From assembly GCF_022026395.1 (NCBI RefSeq), contig NZ_CP041767.1, positions 5,686,001 to 5,750,000 of the forward strand: DNA of 64,000 bases. The letters are read 5' to 3'. Of this stretch, positions 8,567 through 15,906 are shown piece by piece; the first letter of the stretch is position 1; the number at the start of each line of letters is the position of its first letter. This DNA comes from Brevibacillus brevis (lineage in GTDB: Bacteria; Bacillota; Bacilli; Brevibacillales; Brevibacillaceae). A model generated the notes under the pieces. The model saw only the letters and a list, made by a program, of their open reading frames with translations, was not told where the DNA came from and did no database searches. The position numbers were made by a program, and so were the translations under genes.

Positions 8567-8594
8567 AACAGCTACCTTCATACGGGTAGCTGTT
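8567..8594 (-). terminator. intrinsic terminator of kamA
   Basis: Perfect 10-bp arms AACAGCTACC / GGTAGCTGTT with an 8-base loop are followed on the minus strand by TTCTTTTTTCG. Confidence 0.9.
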
Positions 8595-8602
8595 CAACAT
8601 GC

Positions 8603-9967
8603 TTATTTTCCTGAAGCTTCTTTGGTCTCGGCAGTGGTCTGTTCTTTCTTGGCCTTTTGCTCCGTGCGAACATCTGCGAGTGATTTGACCTTGGTTGCTT
8701 TGATACGCTTGTTGCGCGGCAGATCAGTCGGCTCCAGATTGTCTACCTCGTCTTGCATGAGTGCTGCGATACCAACTGCTTTGCCTTTTGCAGCCTTGCA
8801 GTATTCGCAGTTTTCTTCATCATGCTCATGGTATTGCTTCGGCTCTGGGTAGGACGTGATAACGCCTTCAAAATTACGCAGGACAACTTTATCGGACGCT
8901 TGCGAAATGATGTAATTCGGACTGACTGGAATTTTACCGCCGCCGTGTGGAGCGTCTACTACAAAGGTCGGAACTGCATAGCCGGAAGTATGGCCGCGCA
9001 GGTGCTCAATGATTTCGATCCCTTTGCTGACGGGCGCGCGGAAGTGTCCGATTCCCTCAGACAGGTCGCATTGATAGATGTAATACGGGCGAACGCGGAT
9101 TTTCACCAGGTCCTGCACCAGCTTTTTCATCGTATTCGCGCAATCGTTGATACCGGCCAAAATAACTGCCTGGTTGCCGAGCGGAACACCAGCATTGGCG
9201 AGCATTTCGCAAGCCAGCTTCGCTTCCGGTGTAATCTCTTTTGGATGGTTGAAGTGTGTATTGAGCCAAACCGGATGGTATTTTTTCAAGATATTGCACA
9301 GGTTTTCAGTAATGCGCTGCGGGAATACAACGGGTGCGCGCGTACCGATCCGAATAATTTCAACATGCGGGATGTCGCGCAGGCTGCTGATGATGTACTC
9401 CAGTACGCGGTCATTGATCAACAGACCGTCTCCACCGGAGAGCAGTACATCGCGGACTTCTGGTCTTGAGCGAATGTAATCGATACAGGCATCCAGTTGT
9501 TTCTTTGGCACGCCCATGCCGATCTGGCCGGAAAAGCGACGGCGCGTACAGTAACGGCAATACATGGAGCATTGGTTCGTCACCAGGAAAAGCACGCGAT
9601 CTGGATAACGATGTGTCAGACCGGGTACAGGAGAATCGGTATCCTCGTGGAGTGGGTCTTCCATGTCGTATTTGGTACGAACCATCTCAGAGGACAATGG
9701 TACAGACTGCATGCGAACGGGATCGCTTGGATCGTCTGGATCCATCAGATTAGCATAGTACGGTGTGATGTTGAGTGGAATCGTTTGCGTAGAAATACGT
9801 ACGCCCTCTTCCTCTTCCGGTGTCAGGTTGATCACCTGCTTCAAATCATCGACCGTCTTGATCGTGTGCGTAAGCTGCCACATCCAGTCATTCCATTGCT
9901 CGTCCGTGACATCCTTCCAAAGTTCTATCGAACGCCAATCGCGTTTTGTCGCTACTGTCATGTGCAT
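8603..9967 (-). CDS. kamA: lysine 2,3-aminomutase (radical SAM, PLP)
   Basis: This 454-residue enzyme interconverts L-lysine and L-beta-lysine, the first step of lysine fermentation or beta-lysine formation. The radical-SAM cluster ligands are Cys133, 137 and 140 in CSMYCRYCTRRRFSG. The PLP lysine is Lys345 in DAPHGGGKIPVSP. A C-terminal CEYC pair may contribute to the structural zinc site known for the family. It is very similar to B. subtilis KamA (YodO). AGGAG lies 5 bases before the ATG at 9967; a second ATG at 9961 is also possible. A sigma-54 promoter and a linked activator lie upstream. Confidence 0.96.
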   Translation of the reverse strand: MHMTVATKRDWRSIELWKDVTDEQWNDWMWQLTHTIKTVDDLKQVINLTPEEEEGVRISTQTIPLNITPYYANLMDPDDPSDPVRMQSVPLSSEMVRTKYDMEDPLHEDTDSPVPGLTHRYPDRVLFLVTNQCSMYCRYCTRRRFSGQIGMGVPKKQLDACIDYIRSRPEVRDVLLSGGDGLLINDRVLEYIISSLRDIPHVEIIRIGTRAPVVFPQRITENLCNILKKYHPVWLNTHFNHPKEITPEAKLACEMLANAGVPLGNQAVILAGINDCANTMKKLVQDLVKIRVRPYYIYQCDLSEGIGHFRAPVSKGIEIIEHLRGHTSGYAVPTFVVDAPHGGGKIPVSPNYIISQASDKVVLRNFEGVITSYPEPKQYHEHDEENCEYCKAAKGKAVGIAALMQDEVDNLEPTDLPRNKRIKATKVKSLADVRTEQKAKKEQTTAETKEASGK

Positions 9968-10021
9968 CCCGTCTCCTCTCGTCTTATGGTGAACCTCTTC
10001 GCTTCACTCAATCAACAAGAG

Positions 10022-10038
10022 ATGCAAGTGCCATGCCA
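10022..10038 (-). promoter_or_regulatory. sigma-54 (-24/-12) promoter of kamA
   Basis: The minus strand reads TGGCATGGCACTTGCAT, i.e. TGGCAT, five bases, TTGCA. This matches the TGGCAC-N5-TTGCW consensus. It lies about 55 bases upstream of kamA, and the neighbouring gene encodes a sigma-54-dependent activator. Confidence 0.85.
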
Positions 10039-10114
10039 ACAAATCAAAAGATTTAGAAAATATGGAATAGAGCATTTTGTGAGCGCTTCTATTCCCTGTA
10101 ATCCTTCGCGAGTC

Positions 10115-10130
10115 TGCCGAATTTTCGGCA
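10115..10130. promoter_or_regulatory. activator site upstream of the kamA promoter
   Basis: TGCCGAATTTTCGGCA has perfect 7-bp arms around two bases. It is 77 bases upstream of the -24 element, as expected for an enhancer site of a sigma-54 activator. Nearly the same palindrome occurs upstream of the activator gene at 11601-11616. Confidence 0.75.
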
Positions 10131-10131
10131 A

Positions 10132-11550
10132 TCAACAGGGAGGGATCATCCGCTGCGAGAGCTTGTATTGCAGCGTCTGTCTTGGGATGCCCAAGAGCTT
10201 GGCGGCGCGAAGTACATTGCCATCCGTTTGCTGCATCGCATCTTTGATCACTTTTTCCTCTACCTCACGCAAAATTTCGGGCAGCGTACAGCCTTCCTTT
10301 GGTAGGAGTTGAGCCGAAATTGACGCTTCTTTTTTCTCGGACTGCGAGCGTTCCAGTAAATGAGCCGGAAGATGATCCAGCAAAATAATGTCTGACTCCA
10401 CCATATTCATGGCTGCTTCTATGACATGTTCCAGTTCACGGACATTCCCCGGCCACTCATACGCAGCAAACAATTGAGCCACTTCCCTGCTGATTCCACG
10501 CACATTCATACCGAAGATCCGGTTAAACTTTTGCAAGAAATGATCGATCAGCATCTCCACATCTTCTCTGCGCTCGCGCAATGGCGGCAGTTCAAAAGAG
10601 ACGACGTTGATCCGGTAGTACAGGTCGGCACGCATGACTCCTCGCTCCACGAGTGACTGCGGTGCTTCGTTGACTGCGGCGATTACCCGCACGTCTACTC
10701 TGGTCGAATGGCTCCCACCGATCCGTCTGATCTGACCGTCCTGGAGGACTCGTAATAGCTTTGCCTGCAGGTCGAGCGGCATGCTGTTCAGTTCATCCAA
10801 AAATAGAGTACCGCCATCCGCCAGCTCGAATAATCCTGGGCGATCATCGGCTCCCGTGAAGCTTCCTTTTGTCGTGCCAAACAGCAAGCTTTCGAGCAGC
10901 GCGGCAGGTAGCGCGGCACAATTTTGCGCGATGAATGGCTTACTGCTGCGGACAGACGCGTGGTGAATGGATTGAACAAACAGTTCTTTTCCCGTCCCGG
11001 TTTCGCCGTATATCAATACAGGAGAAGTTGTCCGGGCAGCCTTTCGAGCGCGCTCTTTGAGGCGCTTCATTTTTTCACTCATCGTCAAAATGTCTTCGAA
11101 ATGGAAAGTCGTTTCATCTACCGTGCGTTTTGTCCGTTTCGGCTTGCTAATTTTGGCCTGAAGATCCACCAAGCGTTCCGACAGTTCTTTTAGCTTGCCG
11201 ATATCCTTCGCCACCTCGACTGCGCCGACTAACCTTTTGCCTACTCTTACCGGGAGTGTTGTGTTGATTGTCTCTACACGCATTCCCTTCCAGTTCTTAT
11301 ATGTCTGTGTCTGGTTGTAAATTGATTCGCCACTATCGATAACACGCAGCAGGGTACTCGACTGTCGATCAAGTGAAGGAAAAACCTCCAACAATGGCTT
11401 TCCCAACACCTCTTCTGGGGTCAACCCATCGAGCTTGGCTGCGACGTGATTGTAGAAAATCGTAATGCCATTTGCATCCACAACGTGAATTCCCTCATCG
11501 ATAGCACCCAAGATCGCCTGCAACATTTCTACCGTATCTGACAACGGCAT
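10132..11550 (-). CDS. sigma-54-dependent activator (PAS-AAA+-Fis), likely kamA regulator
   Basis: This bacterial enhancer-binding protein has an N-terminal PAS domain (DEGIHVVDANGITIFYN, about residues 10-110). A central AAA+ domain carries Walker A GETGTGKE, the sigma-contact loop GSFTGA (GAFTGA consensus) and Walker B GGTLFLDELN. A C-terminal Fis-type helix-turn-helix reads NVLRAAKLLGIPRQTLQYKL. Architecture is like RocR/BkdR activators of amino-acid catabolism. ATG 11550 is chosen although GTG 11562 is open, because the AGGAG directly abuts that GTG. Convincing palindromes flank the gene on both sides. Confidence 0.93.
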   Translation of the reverse strand: MPLSDTVEMLQAILGAIDEGIHVVDANGITIFYNHVAAKLDGLTPEEVLGKPLLEVFPSLDRQSSTLLRVIDSGESIYNQTQTYKNWKGMRVETINTTLPVRVGKRLVGAVEVAKDIGKLKELSERLVDLQAKISKPKRTKRTVDETTFHFEDILTMSEKMKRLKERARKAARTTSPVLIYGETGTGKELFVQSIHHASVRSSKPFIAQNCAALPAALLESLLFGTTKGSFTGADDRPGLFELADGGTLFLDELNSMPLDLQAKLLRVLQDGQIRRIGGSHSTRVDVRVIAAVNEAPQSLVERGVMRADLYYRINVVSFELPPLRERREDVEMLIDHFLQKFNRIFGMNVRGISREVAQLFAAYEWPGNVRELEHVIEAAMNMVESDIILLDHLPAHLLERSQSEKKEASISAQLLPKEGCTLPEILREVEEKVIKDAMQQTDGNVLRAAKLLGIPRQTLQYKLSQRMIPPC

Positions 11551-11600
11551 CCCGGCTTTCACTCCTTCCTTTCATCCATACTGCCAAAAAATCATCACTT

Positions 11601-11616
11601 CGCCGAATATTCGGCA
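11601..11616. promoter_or_regulatory. second copy of the KamA-regulator palindrome
   Basis: CGCCGAATATTCGGCA shares the core GCCGAA-N2-TTCGGC with the site at 10115-10130. It lies 50 bases upstream of the activator start, suggesting autoregulation. Confidence 0.65.
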
Positions 11617-11627
11617 CTTTTACGCAT

Positions 11628-12020
11628 TTATCGATTACGCCCTACCTGAATGGCAAGCATTGCGGTATACAGTAAATGTCCCAATATCCAGATGAGGAAC
11701 GCTGTCATACTCATCGGGGATTGACTCAGCACACTAAATGGGAAAAACGCAACAGAAAAACTGAGCATCCAGTACAGCAAATATCGTACCGACCGGGCTT
11801 TTCGTTCCCGCGGGTAAAAGTGCATGAGAAAAAAGGCGACGATCACACTAATCAGCAGATGAATCAATAGTTCTACAATAGAGGGCAGGTTTTCCATACC
11901 CGGTACATAGCTGACATCAATTAAAACGGGAAAGGTATTGGTATCAAACAAACCATCCCCGAGCGCTAAAAAAGCAGCAAGACCCAGACCGGCTATTAGT
12001 CCATTTGCGAGTACAAACAT
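11628..12020 (-). CDS. small membrane protein, unknown function
   Basis: This protein of about 130 residues has four hydrophobic segments, starting MFVLANGLIAGLGLAAFLAL. The start at 12020 is preferred over the longer open frame to 12086 because GGGAGGGGG precedes it and the longer frame would run into the terminator of the upstream gene. There are no catalytic motifs and no recognised family. It lies between the DUF1934 gene and the kamA activator, with no obvious functional link. Confidence 0.7.
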   Translation of the reverse strand: MFVLANGLIAGLGLAAFLALGDGLFDTNTFPVLIDVSYVPGMENLPSIVELLIHLLISVIVAFFLMHFYPRERKARSVRYLLYWMLSFSVAFFPFSVLSQSPMSMTAFLIWILGHLLYTAMLAIQVGRNR

Positions 12021-12074
12021 GCTGTATCCCCCTCCCACTTCAGCCGCAAGTACTCCTATTGTACGTGCAAAAAA

Positions 12075-12093
12075 CCGCCCTTGCAAAGGGCGG
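12075..12093 (-). terminator. intrinsic terminator of the DUF1934 gene
   Basis: Arms CCGCCCTT / AAGGGCGG with a 3-base loop are followed on the minus strand by TTTTTTGCAC. Confidence 0.9.
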
Positions 12094-12094
12094 C

Positions 12095-12508
12095 TTATTT
12101 TCCTAGCTCTATTTTCAGCTCATGCTCACCAGCGTACTGCTCATTCATCCATAGCTGGTACGCGATTTCTACCTGTACAGGAACCTCTGCCTCGTAGCGA
12201 ATTCGCAGCTTGTTCGTATGCGTCTCCATGGCAAACGGGCCATAGGGACTTTGATAGGTAGAATGAGTGCTGGCTCCTTTTTCGAATTGCTGTCTGGTTG
12301 AAACACCACCCTGACGGACCAGCGTAATAGACGTATCTGTCAGCTTCAGTGTCGTGCTTACTTCGCCTACGCCCTCCATCTGCTCTTTGTAGGTCAAGTA
12401 CCACGCGGATGCTTTTTGTACGCGCCTGCCCTCATAGCTGTGGGTCGTTTCTTCCCAGTTGCCTTCGACATGATGCCGTGCCGTCAATTTCACTTGTATG
12501 TCTTGCAT
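12095..12508 (-). CDS. DUF1934 (YwiB-like) beta-barrel protein
   Basis: This 137-residue protein starts MQDIQVKLTARHHVEG and has the alternating beta pattern of the YwiB/DUF1934 family: early YLTYKE, middle ITLVRQGGVSTRQQF, late IAYQLWMNEQYAGEHEL. The frame is open to a GTG at 12526, but the inner ATG is better placed behind GGAG/GGAAG. The family folds like a lipocalin and its function is unknown. It is followed by a strong terminator, so it is a single gene or the last of its unit. Confidence 0.8.
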   Translation of the reverse strand: MQDIQVKLTARHHVEGNWEETTHSYEGRRVQKASAWYLTYKEQMEGVGEVSTTLKLTDTSITLVRQGGVSTRQQFEKGASTHSTYQSPYGPFAMETHTNKLRIRYEAEVPVQVEIAYQLWMNEQYAGEHELKIELGK

Positions 12509-12563
12509 GCTGCTTCCACACTCCACTTTCTTTCGCTTCCCATTTATCCCTACATTCTACCCT

Positions 12564-13808
12564 TCATCGCTCTTCTGTGGCAACCGCAGCCTCTGCTTTG
12601 GCATCAGCCAGCAGGTATCTCATGGTAGCAGCAATCCCGATTGCCGCCAGCAGCAGTAGACCCGCCAACACCAAGTACCCGACTCCTGCCCCCGTATAAT
12701 CAATCATAGCCGTAAACAAACCGATCAGGACCAGACGCATCATCATGCCGATTGAGTTGAAAAAGCTCATCACCCGCCCCATCTGATGCTTCGGCACAAC
12801 TGTCATATAGAGCGATTGCCGAATCAAGCGCACAGAAGCGTTACTCCACCCGTAAAACGTGTACGCCGCAATCAGCGCCCAGCCATACGGCAAAGCAATC
12901 ATGACGACAATGGCAATCGCGAACAACAACGTATTGCCGATCATGGCTGCCAGTTGTCCCAACTTGCGAACGACGATCGCAACGAGTAAACCTGCCGCCA
13001 CAGCCCCCAGTGCATATGTGACCTCTCCCAGCGAATAAACCGAGACACCCTCCTGCAGCGTTTGGCTTATGTAAACAGGCTTCAATAAGTTCGTCGCCAT
13101 AACAGCGATGAAGGGCATGAGTGCGGATATGCCAAACAGCAGGAATCCTTTCTTTTGCTGAATGTACCGCCAGCTTTCCATCAGCTGCCCCGTCCACGCG
13201 ACACCCTGGTTTTGCTTCGCTTCTTTTTCCAGCGTGAAGGTATACGTCATGGTAGACAGCAAGGTAAAGGCGAACAAGTACGTAATCGCATTGAAAATAA
13301 TCACCACATGCAGTCCATAGGAGCTAAGCAGAATCCCTGCAAACGCGCCAGCAAGAACGGATGCCGTCTGTCCTTCGATCTCGAGCAGACTGTTGATGCT
13401 GTTGTAGTGTTTGGGCTCAAACGTCTCCTGTACCAGCGCGGACTGCGTCGGGTAATGAATTTGGTACATAAAAGTCGTCGTCAAATAGATGACAATCAGC
13501 ATCCACTCGGTGTACTCTCCGAAAAAGCCCCAGATTGCAAGCATGCCAAGCACGCTAAATCCGATCAAGTTTTCTATCAGCAGCATCTTCTTGCGGGAGT
13601 AACGATCGATGAGCGTCCCGATATACGGCCCAATGAAAAACATCAGTACCGCAGAAGTAAACATGGTCGAACCCAAAAGTTGAGCAGAACCTGTCGTTTC
13701 CACGAGGAACCAGGCAATCCCGATCATCGTCATCCCTTGCCCAAAACCGGAGAACAAATTGGAAAAGAACAGCTTTCGAAATGGTGCGTAGGCAAATACC
13801 TCTTTCAT
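12564..13808 (-). CDS. MFS transporter
   Basis: This 414-residue major facilitator carrier starts MKEVFAYAPFRKLFFSNLFS behind AAAGGAG. The frame is open further upstream without a usable ribosome site. There are about 12 membrane segments, with the loop 2-3 signature TLIDRYSRKKML. It resembles bacterial drug or macrolide efflux carriers of the DHA3/MefA-like type, but the substrate cannot be read. It stands alone between the DUF1934 gene and agmatinase. Confidence 0.88.
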   Translation of the reverse strand: MKEVFAYAPFRKLFFSNLFSGFGQGMTMIGIAWFLVETTGSAQLLGSTMFTSAVLMFFIGPYIGTLIDRYSRKKMLLIENLIGFSVLGMLAIWGFFGEYTEWMLIVIYLTTTFMYQIHYPTQSALVQETFEPKHYNSINSLLEIEGQTASVLAGAFAGILLSSYGLHVVIIFNAITYLFAFTLLSTMTYTFTLEKEAKQNQGVAWTGQLMESWRYIQQKKGFLLFGISALMPFIAVMATNLLKPVYISQTLQEGVSVYSLGEVTYALGAVAAGLLVAIVVRKLGQLAAMIGNTLLFAIAIVVMIALPYGWALIAAYTFYGWSNASVRLIRQSLYMTVVPKHQMGRVMSFFNSIGMMMRLVLIGLFTAMIDYTGAGVGYLVLAGLLLLAAIGIAATMRYLLADAKAEAAVATEER

Positions 13809-13940
13809 GCAGACAACTCCTTTGTAGGAAACCCTCCGTCGACTTTTCAATCATCTTACTATTATGATTGTACTGACAAATTTATACTTTGTAAACTAAA
13901 ATGTTTATTAATTGAAATTGACGTCCCAACTAATAGGAAA

Positions 13941-13972
13941 AGCCCCCGGTTCTTTTGCAAACCGAAGGCTTA
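13941..13972 (-). terminator. probable terminator of speE-speB
   Basis: Arms AAGCCCCCGGTT / AACCGAAGGCTT pair with two mismatches, followed by TTTTCC on the minus strand. It lies 15 bases after the agmatinase stop. The T-tract is weak. Confidence 0.6.
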
Positions 13973-13987
13973 TTTAAAGCGGATATC

Positions 13988-14857
13988 TTATTTTACAAAG
14001 CTCAAGAGCAGCTCGCGCACGATTTTGGATGCCGCGATTTGCGTCATTTCACTGTGGTCATACACAGGAGCAACCTCCACCAGGTCACAACCGATGACAT
14101 TCGCACCGTTGTTTGCCATGAAGTGAATAGTATCGAGCAGCTCACGAGACGTGATGCCGCCTGCTTCTGTTGTACCTGTTCCTGGAGCGTGCGCAGGGTC
14201 CAATACATCGATATCAATCGACAGGTAGATCGGACGGTTGCCGATGGTAGGCAGCACTTGCTTCACTGGCTCCAGTACATCGTATTTGTACAGGTGCATG
14301 TTTTCTTTTGCCCACTCAAACTCGTCCTTCATCCCGCTGCGGATTCCGAAAGAGTACACATTTTTACCGCCGATCAGGTTGCATACCTTTTTGATCGGGG
14401 TGGAGTGGGAGTATTCGTATCCCTCGTAGTTGTCGCGCAGGTCAGTATGCGCGTCAAAGTGGAATACGACCATGTCCTTGTACTTTTCATAAACCGCTTG
14501 GAATACTGGCCAGGAAACCAAGTGCTCTCCGCCCAGACCCAATGGGAATTTGCCATCTGCCAATACTTTTGCCACGAATGTACGGATCGCGTCCAGGCTA
14601 CCTTCCACGTTTCCAAAAGGAAGAGGAATATCGCCAGCATCAAAGTATTTGATGTCTTCCAACAGCCTGTCCAAGTACGGGCTGTACTCTTCCAGACCGA
14701 TGGAAACCTCACGAATACGGGCAGGGCCAAAACGAGAGCCCGGACGGAAGCTCACTGTCCAGTCCATCGGCATACCGTAAATAACCGCTTGGCTTTCTTC
14801 GTAATTCCCGTGACTACGGATAAAGACATTTCCAGAGTATGCTTCGTCAAAACGCAT
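13988..14857 (-). CDS. speB: agmatinase
   Basis: This 289-residue ureohydrolase converts agmatine to putrescine and urea. The binuclear manganese ligands are visible in GGEHLVSWPVF (His), VVFHFDAHTDLRD (DAHxD) and SIDIDVLDPAHAPGTGT (DxDxxDP). It lies 19 bases downstream of spermidine synthase, so putrescine and spermidine synthesis are co-transcribed, as in B. subtilis speE-speB. The polyamine pair is next to a class A PBP and YwhD, the same neighbourhood as in Bacillus. Confidence 0.96.
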   Translation of the reverse strand: MRFDEAYSGNVFIRSHGNYEESQAVIYGMPMDWTVSFRPGSRFGPARIREVSIGLEEYSPYLDRLLEDIKYFDAGDIPLPFGNVEGSLDAIRTFVAKVLADGKFPLGLGGEHLVSWPVFQAVYEKYKDMVVFHFDAHTDLRDNYEGYEYSHSTPIKKVCNLIGGKNVYSFGIRSGMKDEFEWAKENMHLYKYDVLEPVKQVLPTIGNRPIYLSIDIDVLDPAHAPGTGTTEAGGITSRELLDTIHFMANNGANVIGCDLVEVAPVYDHSEMTQIAASKIVRELLLSFVK

Positions 14858-14876
14858 AGGTGTAGTTCTCCCCCGA

Positions 14877-15716
14877 TTAGTCGCGGGTCAGCTCAGCCAC
14901 AAAGTTAGGCAGTTTGAAAGCAGCGTGGTGAACTTCCGCATTGTAGTATTTGGTGCCCAAATCTTTGATTTTCGCTGGATCTACTTCCAACGGATCATGT
15001 TGCTTGGAAGCGATGGTGAAGCTCCACAGTCCGGATGGATAAGTAGGGATGCTGCAAGTGTAGAGACGAGTAACCGGGAAGATCGATTTCAGGTCTTTGA
15101 ACACACGCTTGATCAGATCACGGTTGAACCAAGGAGATTCTGTTTGAGCAACCATGATACCGTCTGGTTTCAAAGCATCGTGAATGCCTTGGTAGAAACC
15201 TTTTTCAAACAGACCTACGGCTGGTCCTACTGGCTCTGTAGAGTCGACCATGATCACATCGTACTCACCTTTGTGGTCGTGAATATGTTTAATGCCATCG
15301 ATTACTTGTACATCTACACGTGGATTGCCTGTCAATGCACTCGCAATCTCAGGGAAGTATTTTTTGCAAGACTCAATGACGCCACCGTCGATTTCAGCCA
15401 GAACTGCTTTTTCTACAGACGCGTGCTTTACGATTTCACGAATAGCACCGCCATCGCCGCCGCCTACAACCAGAACCTTTTTCGGGTTCGGATGCGTGTT
15501 CAACGCGATATGAGAAATCATTTCATGGTAGACAAACTCATCGACATCGGTAGTCATAACCATGCCGTCGAGCACTAACATGCGACCAAACTGCTTCGTA
15601 TTAATTACGTCGATTTGTTGAAACTCGGATTTCTCACTGTATAGGGTTTCTGTAATTTTCGTTGTTATCCCGTGATTTTCCGTCTGTTTTTCGGTGTACC
15701 ACAATTCCATGTTCAT
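14877..15716 (-). CDS. speE: spermidine synthase
   Basis: This 279-residue aminopropyltransferase makes spermidine from putrescine and decarboxylated SAM. It shows VVGGGDGGAIREIVKH, the decarboxylated-SAM-binding glycine motif, and VIMVDSTEPVGPA with the catalytic Asp. AAGGAGG lies ahead of ATG 15716; a second ATG at 15710 is close by. The open frame extends to 15812, but that part overlaps the promoter. It is first gene of the speE-speB operon and divergent from the PBP gene. Confidence 0.95.
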   Translation of the reverse strand: MNMELWYTEKQTENHGITTKITETLYSEKSEFQQIDVINTKQFGRMLVLDGMVMTTDVDEFVYHEMISHIALNTHPNPKKVLVVGGGDGGAIREIVKHASVEKAVLAEIDGGVIESCKKYFPEIASALTGNPRVDVQVIDGIKHIHDHKGEYDVIMVDSTEPVGPAVGLFEKGFYQGIHDALKPDGIMVAQTESPWFNRDLIKRVFKDLKSIFPVTRLYTCSIPTYPSGLWSFTIASKQHDPLEVDPAKIKDLGTKYYNAEVHHAAFKLPNFVAELTRD

Positions 15717-15768
15717 GGCTATGTAACCTCCTTCAATTAACCGCATGAAAATACAATATAACAAGAAA

Positions 15769-15796
15769 ATTATAGTAGCTGTCTTCCAAATTGCAA
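15769..15796 (-). promoter_or_regulatory. sigma-A promoter of speE-speB
   Basis: The minus strand has TTGCAA, a 16-base spacer and a consensus TATAAT, about 55 bases upstream of the speE start. Confidence 0.65.
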
Positions 15797-15839
15797 GATA
15801 TTTTTCTAGCAAGGAAAGTTTAACCAGCTTGCAAGCGAC

Positions 15840-15864
15840 ACATACTACTAGTAACGTAGTATGT
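15840..15864. promoter_or_regulatory. inverted repeat between speE and the PBP gene
   Basis: Perfect 9-bp arms ACATACTAC / GTAGTATGT are separated by 7 bases. No T-tract follows on either strand, so an operator is more likely than a terminator. The half-site TACTAC/GTAGTA recalls BlaI/MecI boxes, but the spacing is wider. Confidence 0.45.
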
Positions 15865-15906
15865 CCTATTTTATTGATTCAACCGCAGAAAGGAGGAGAG
15901 GCACAC

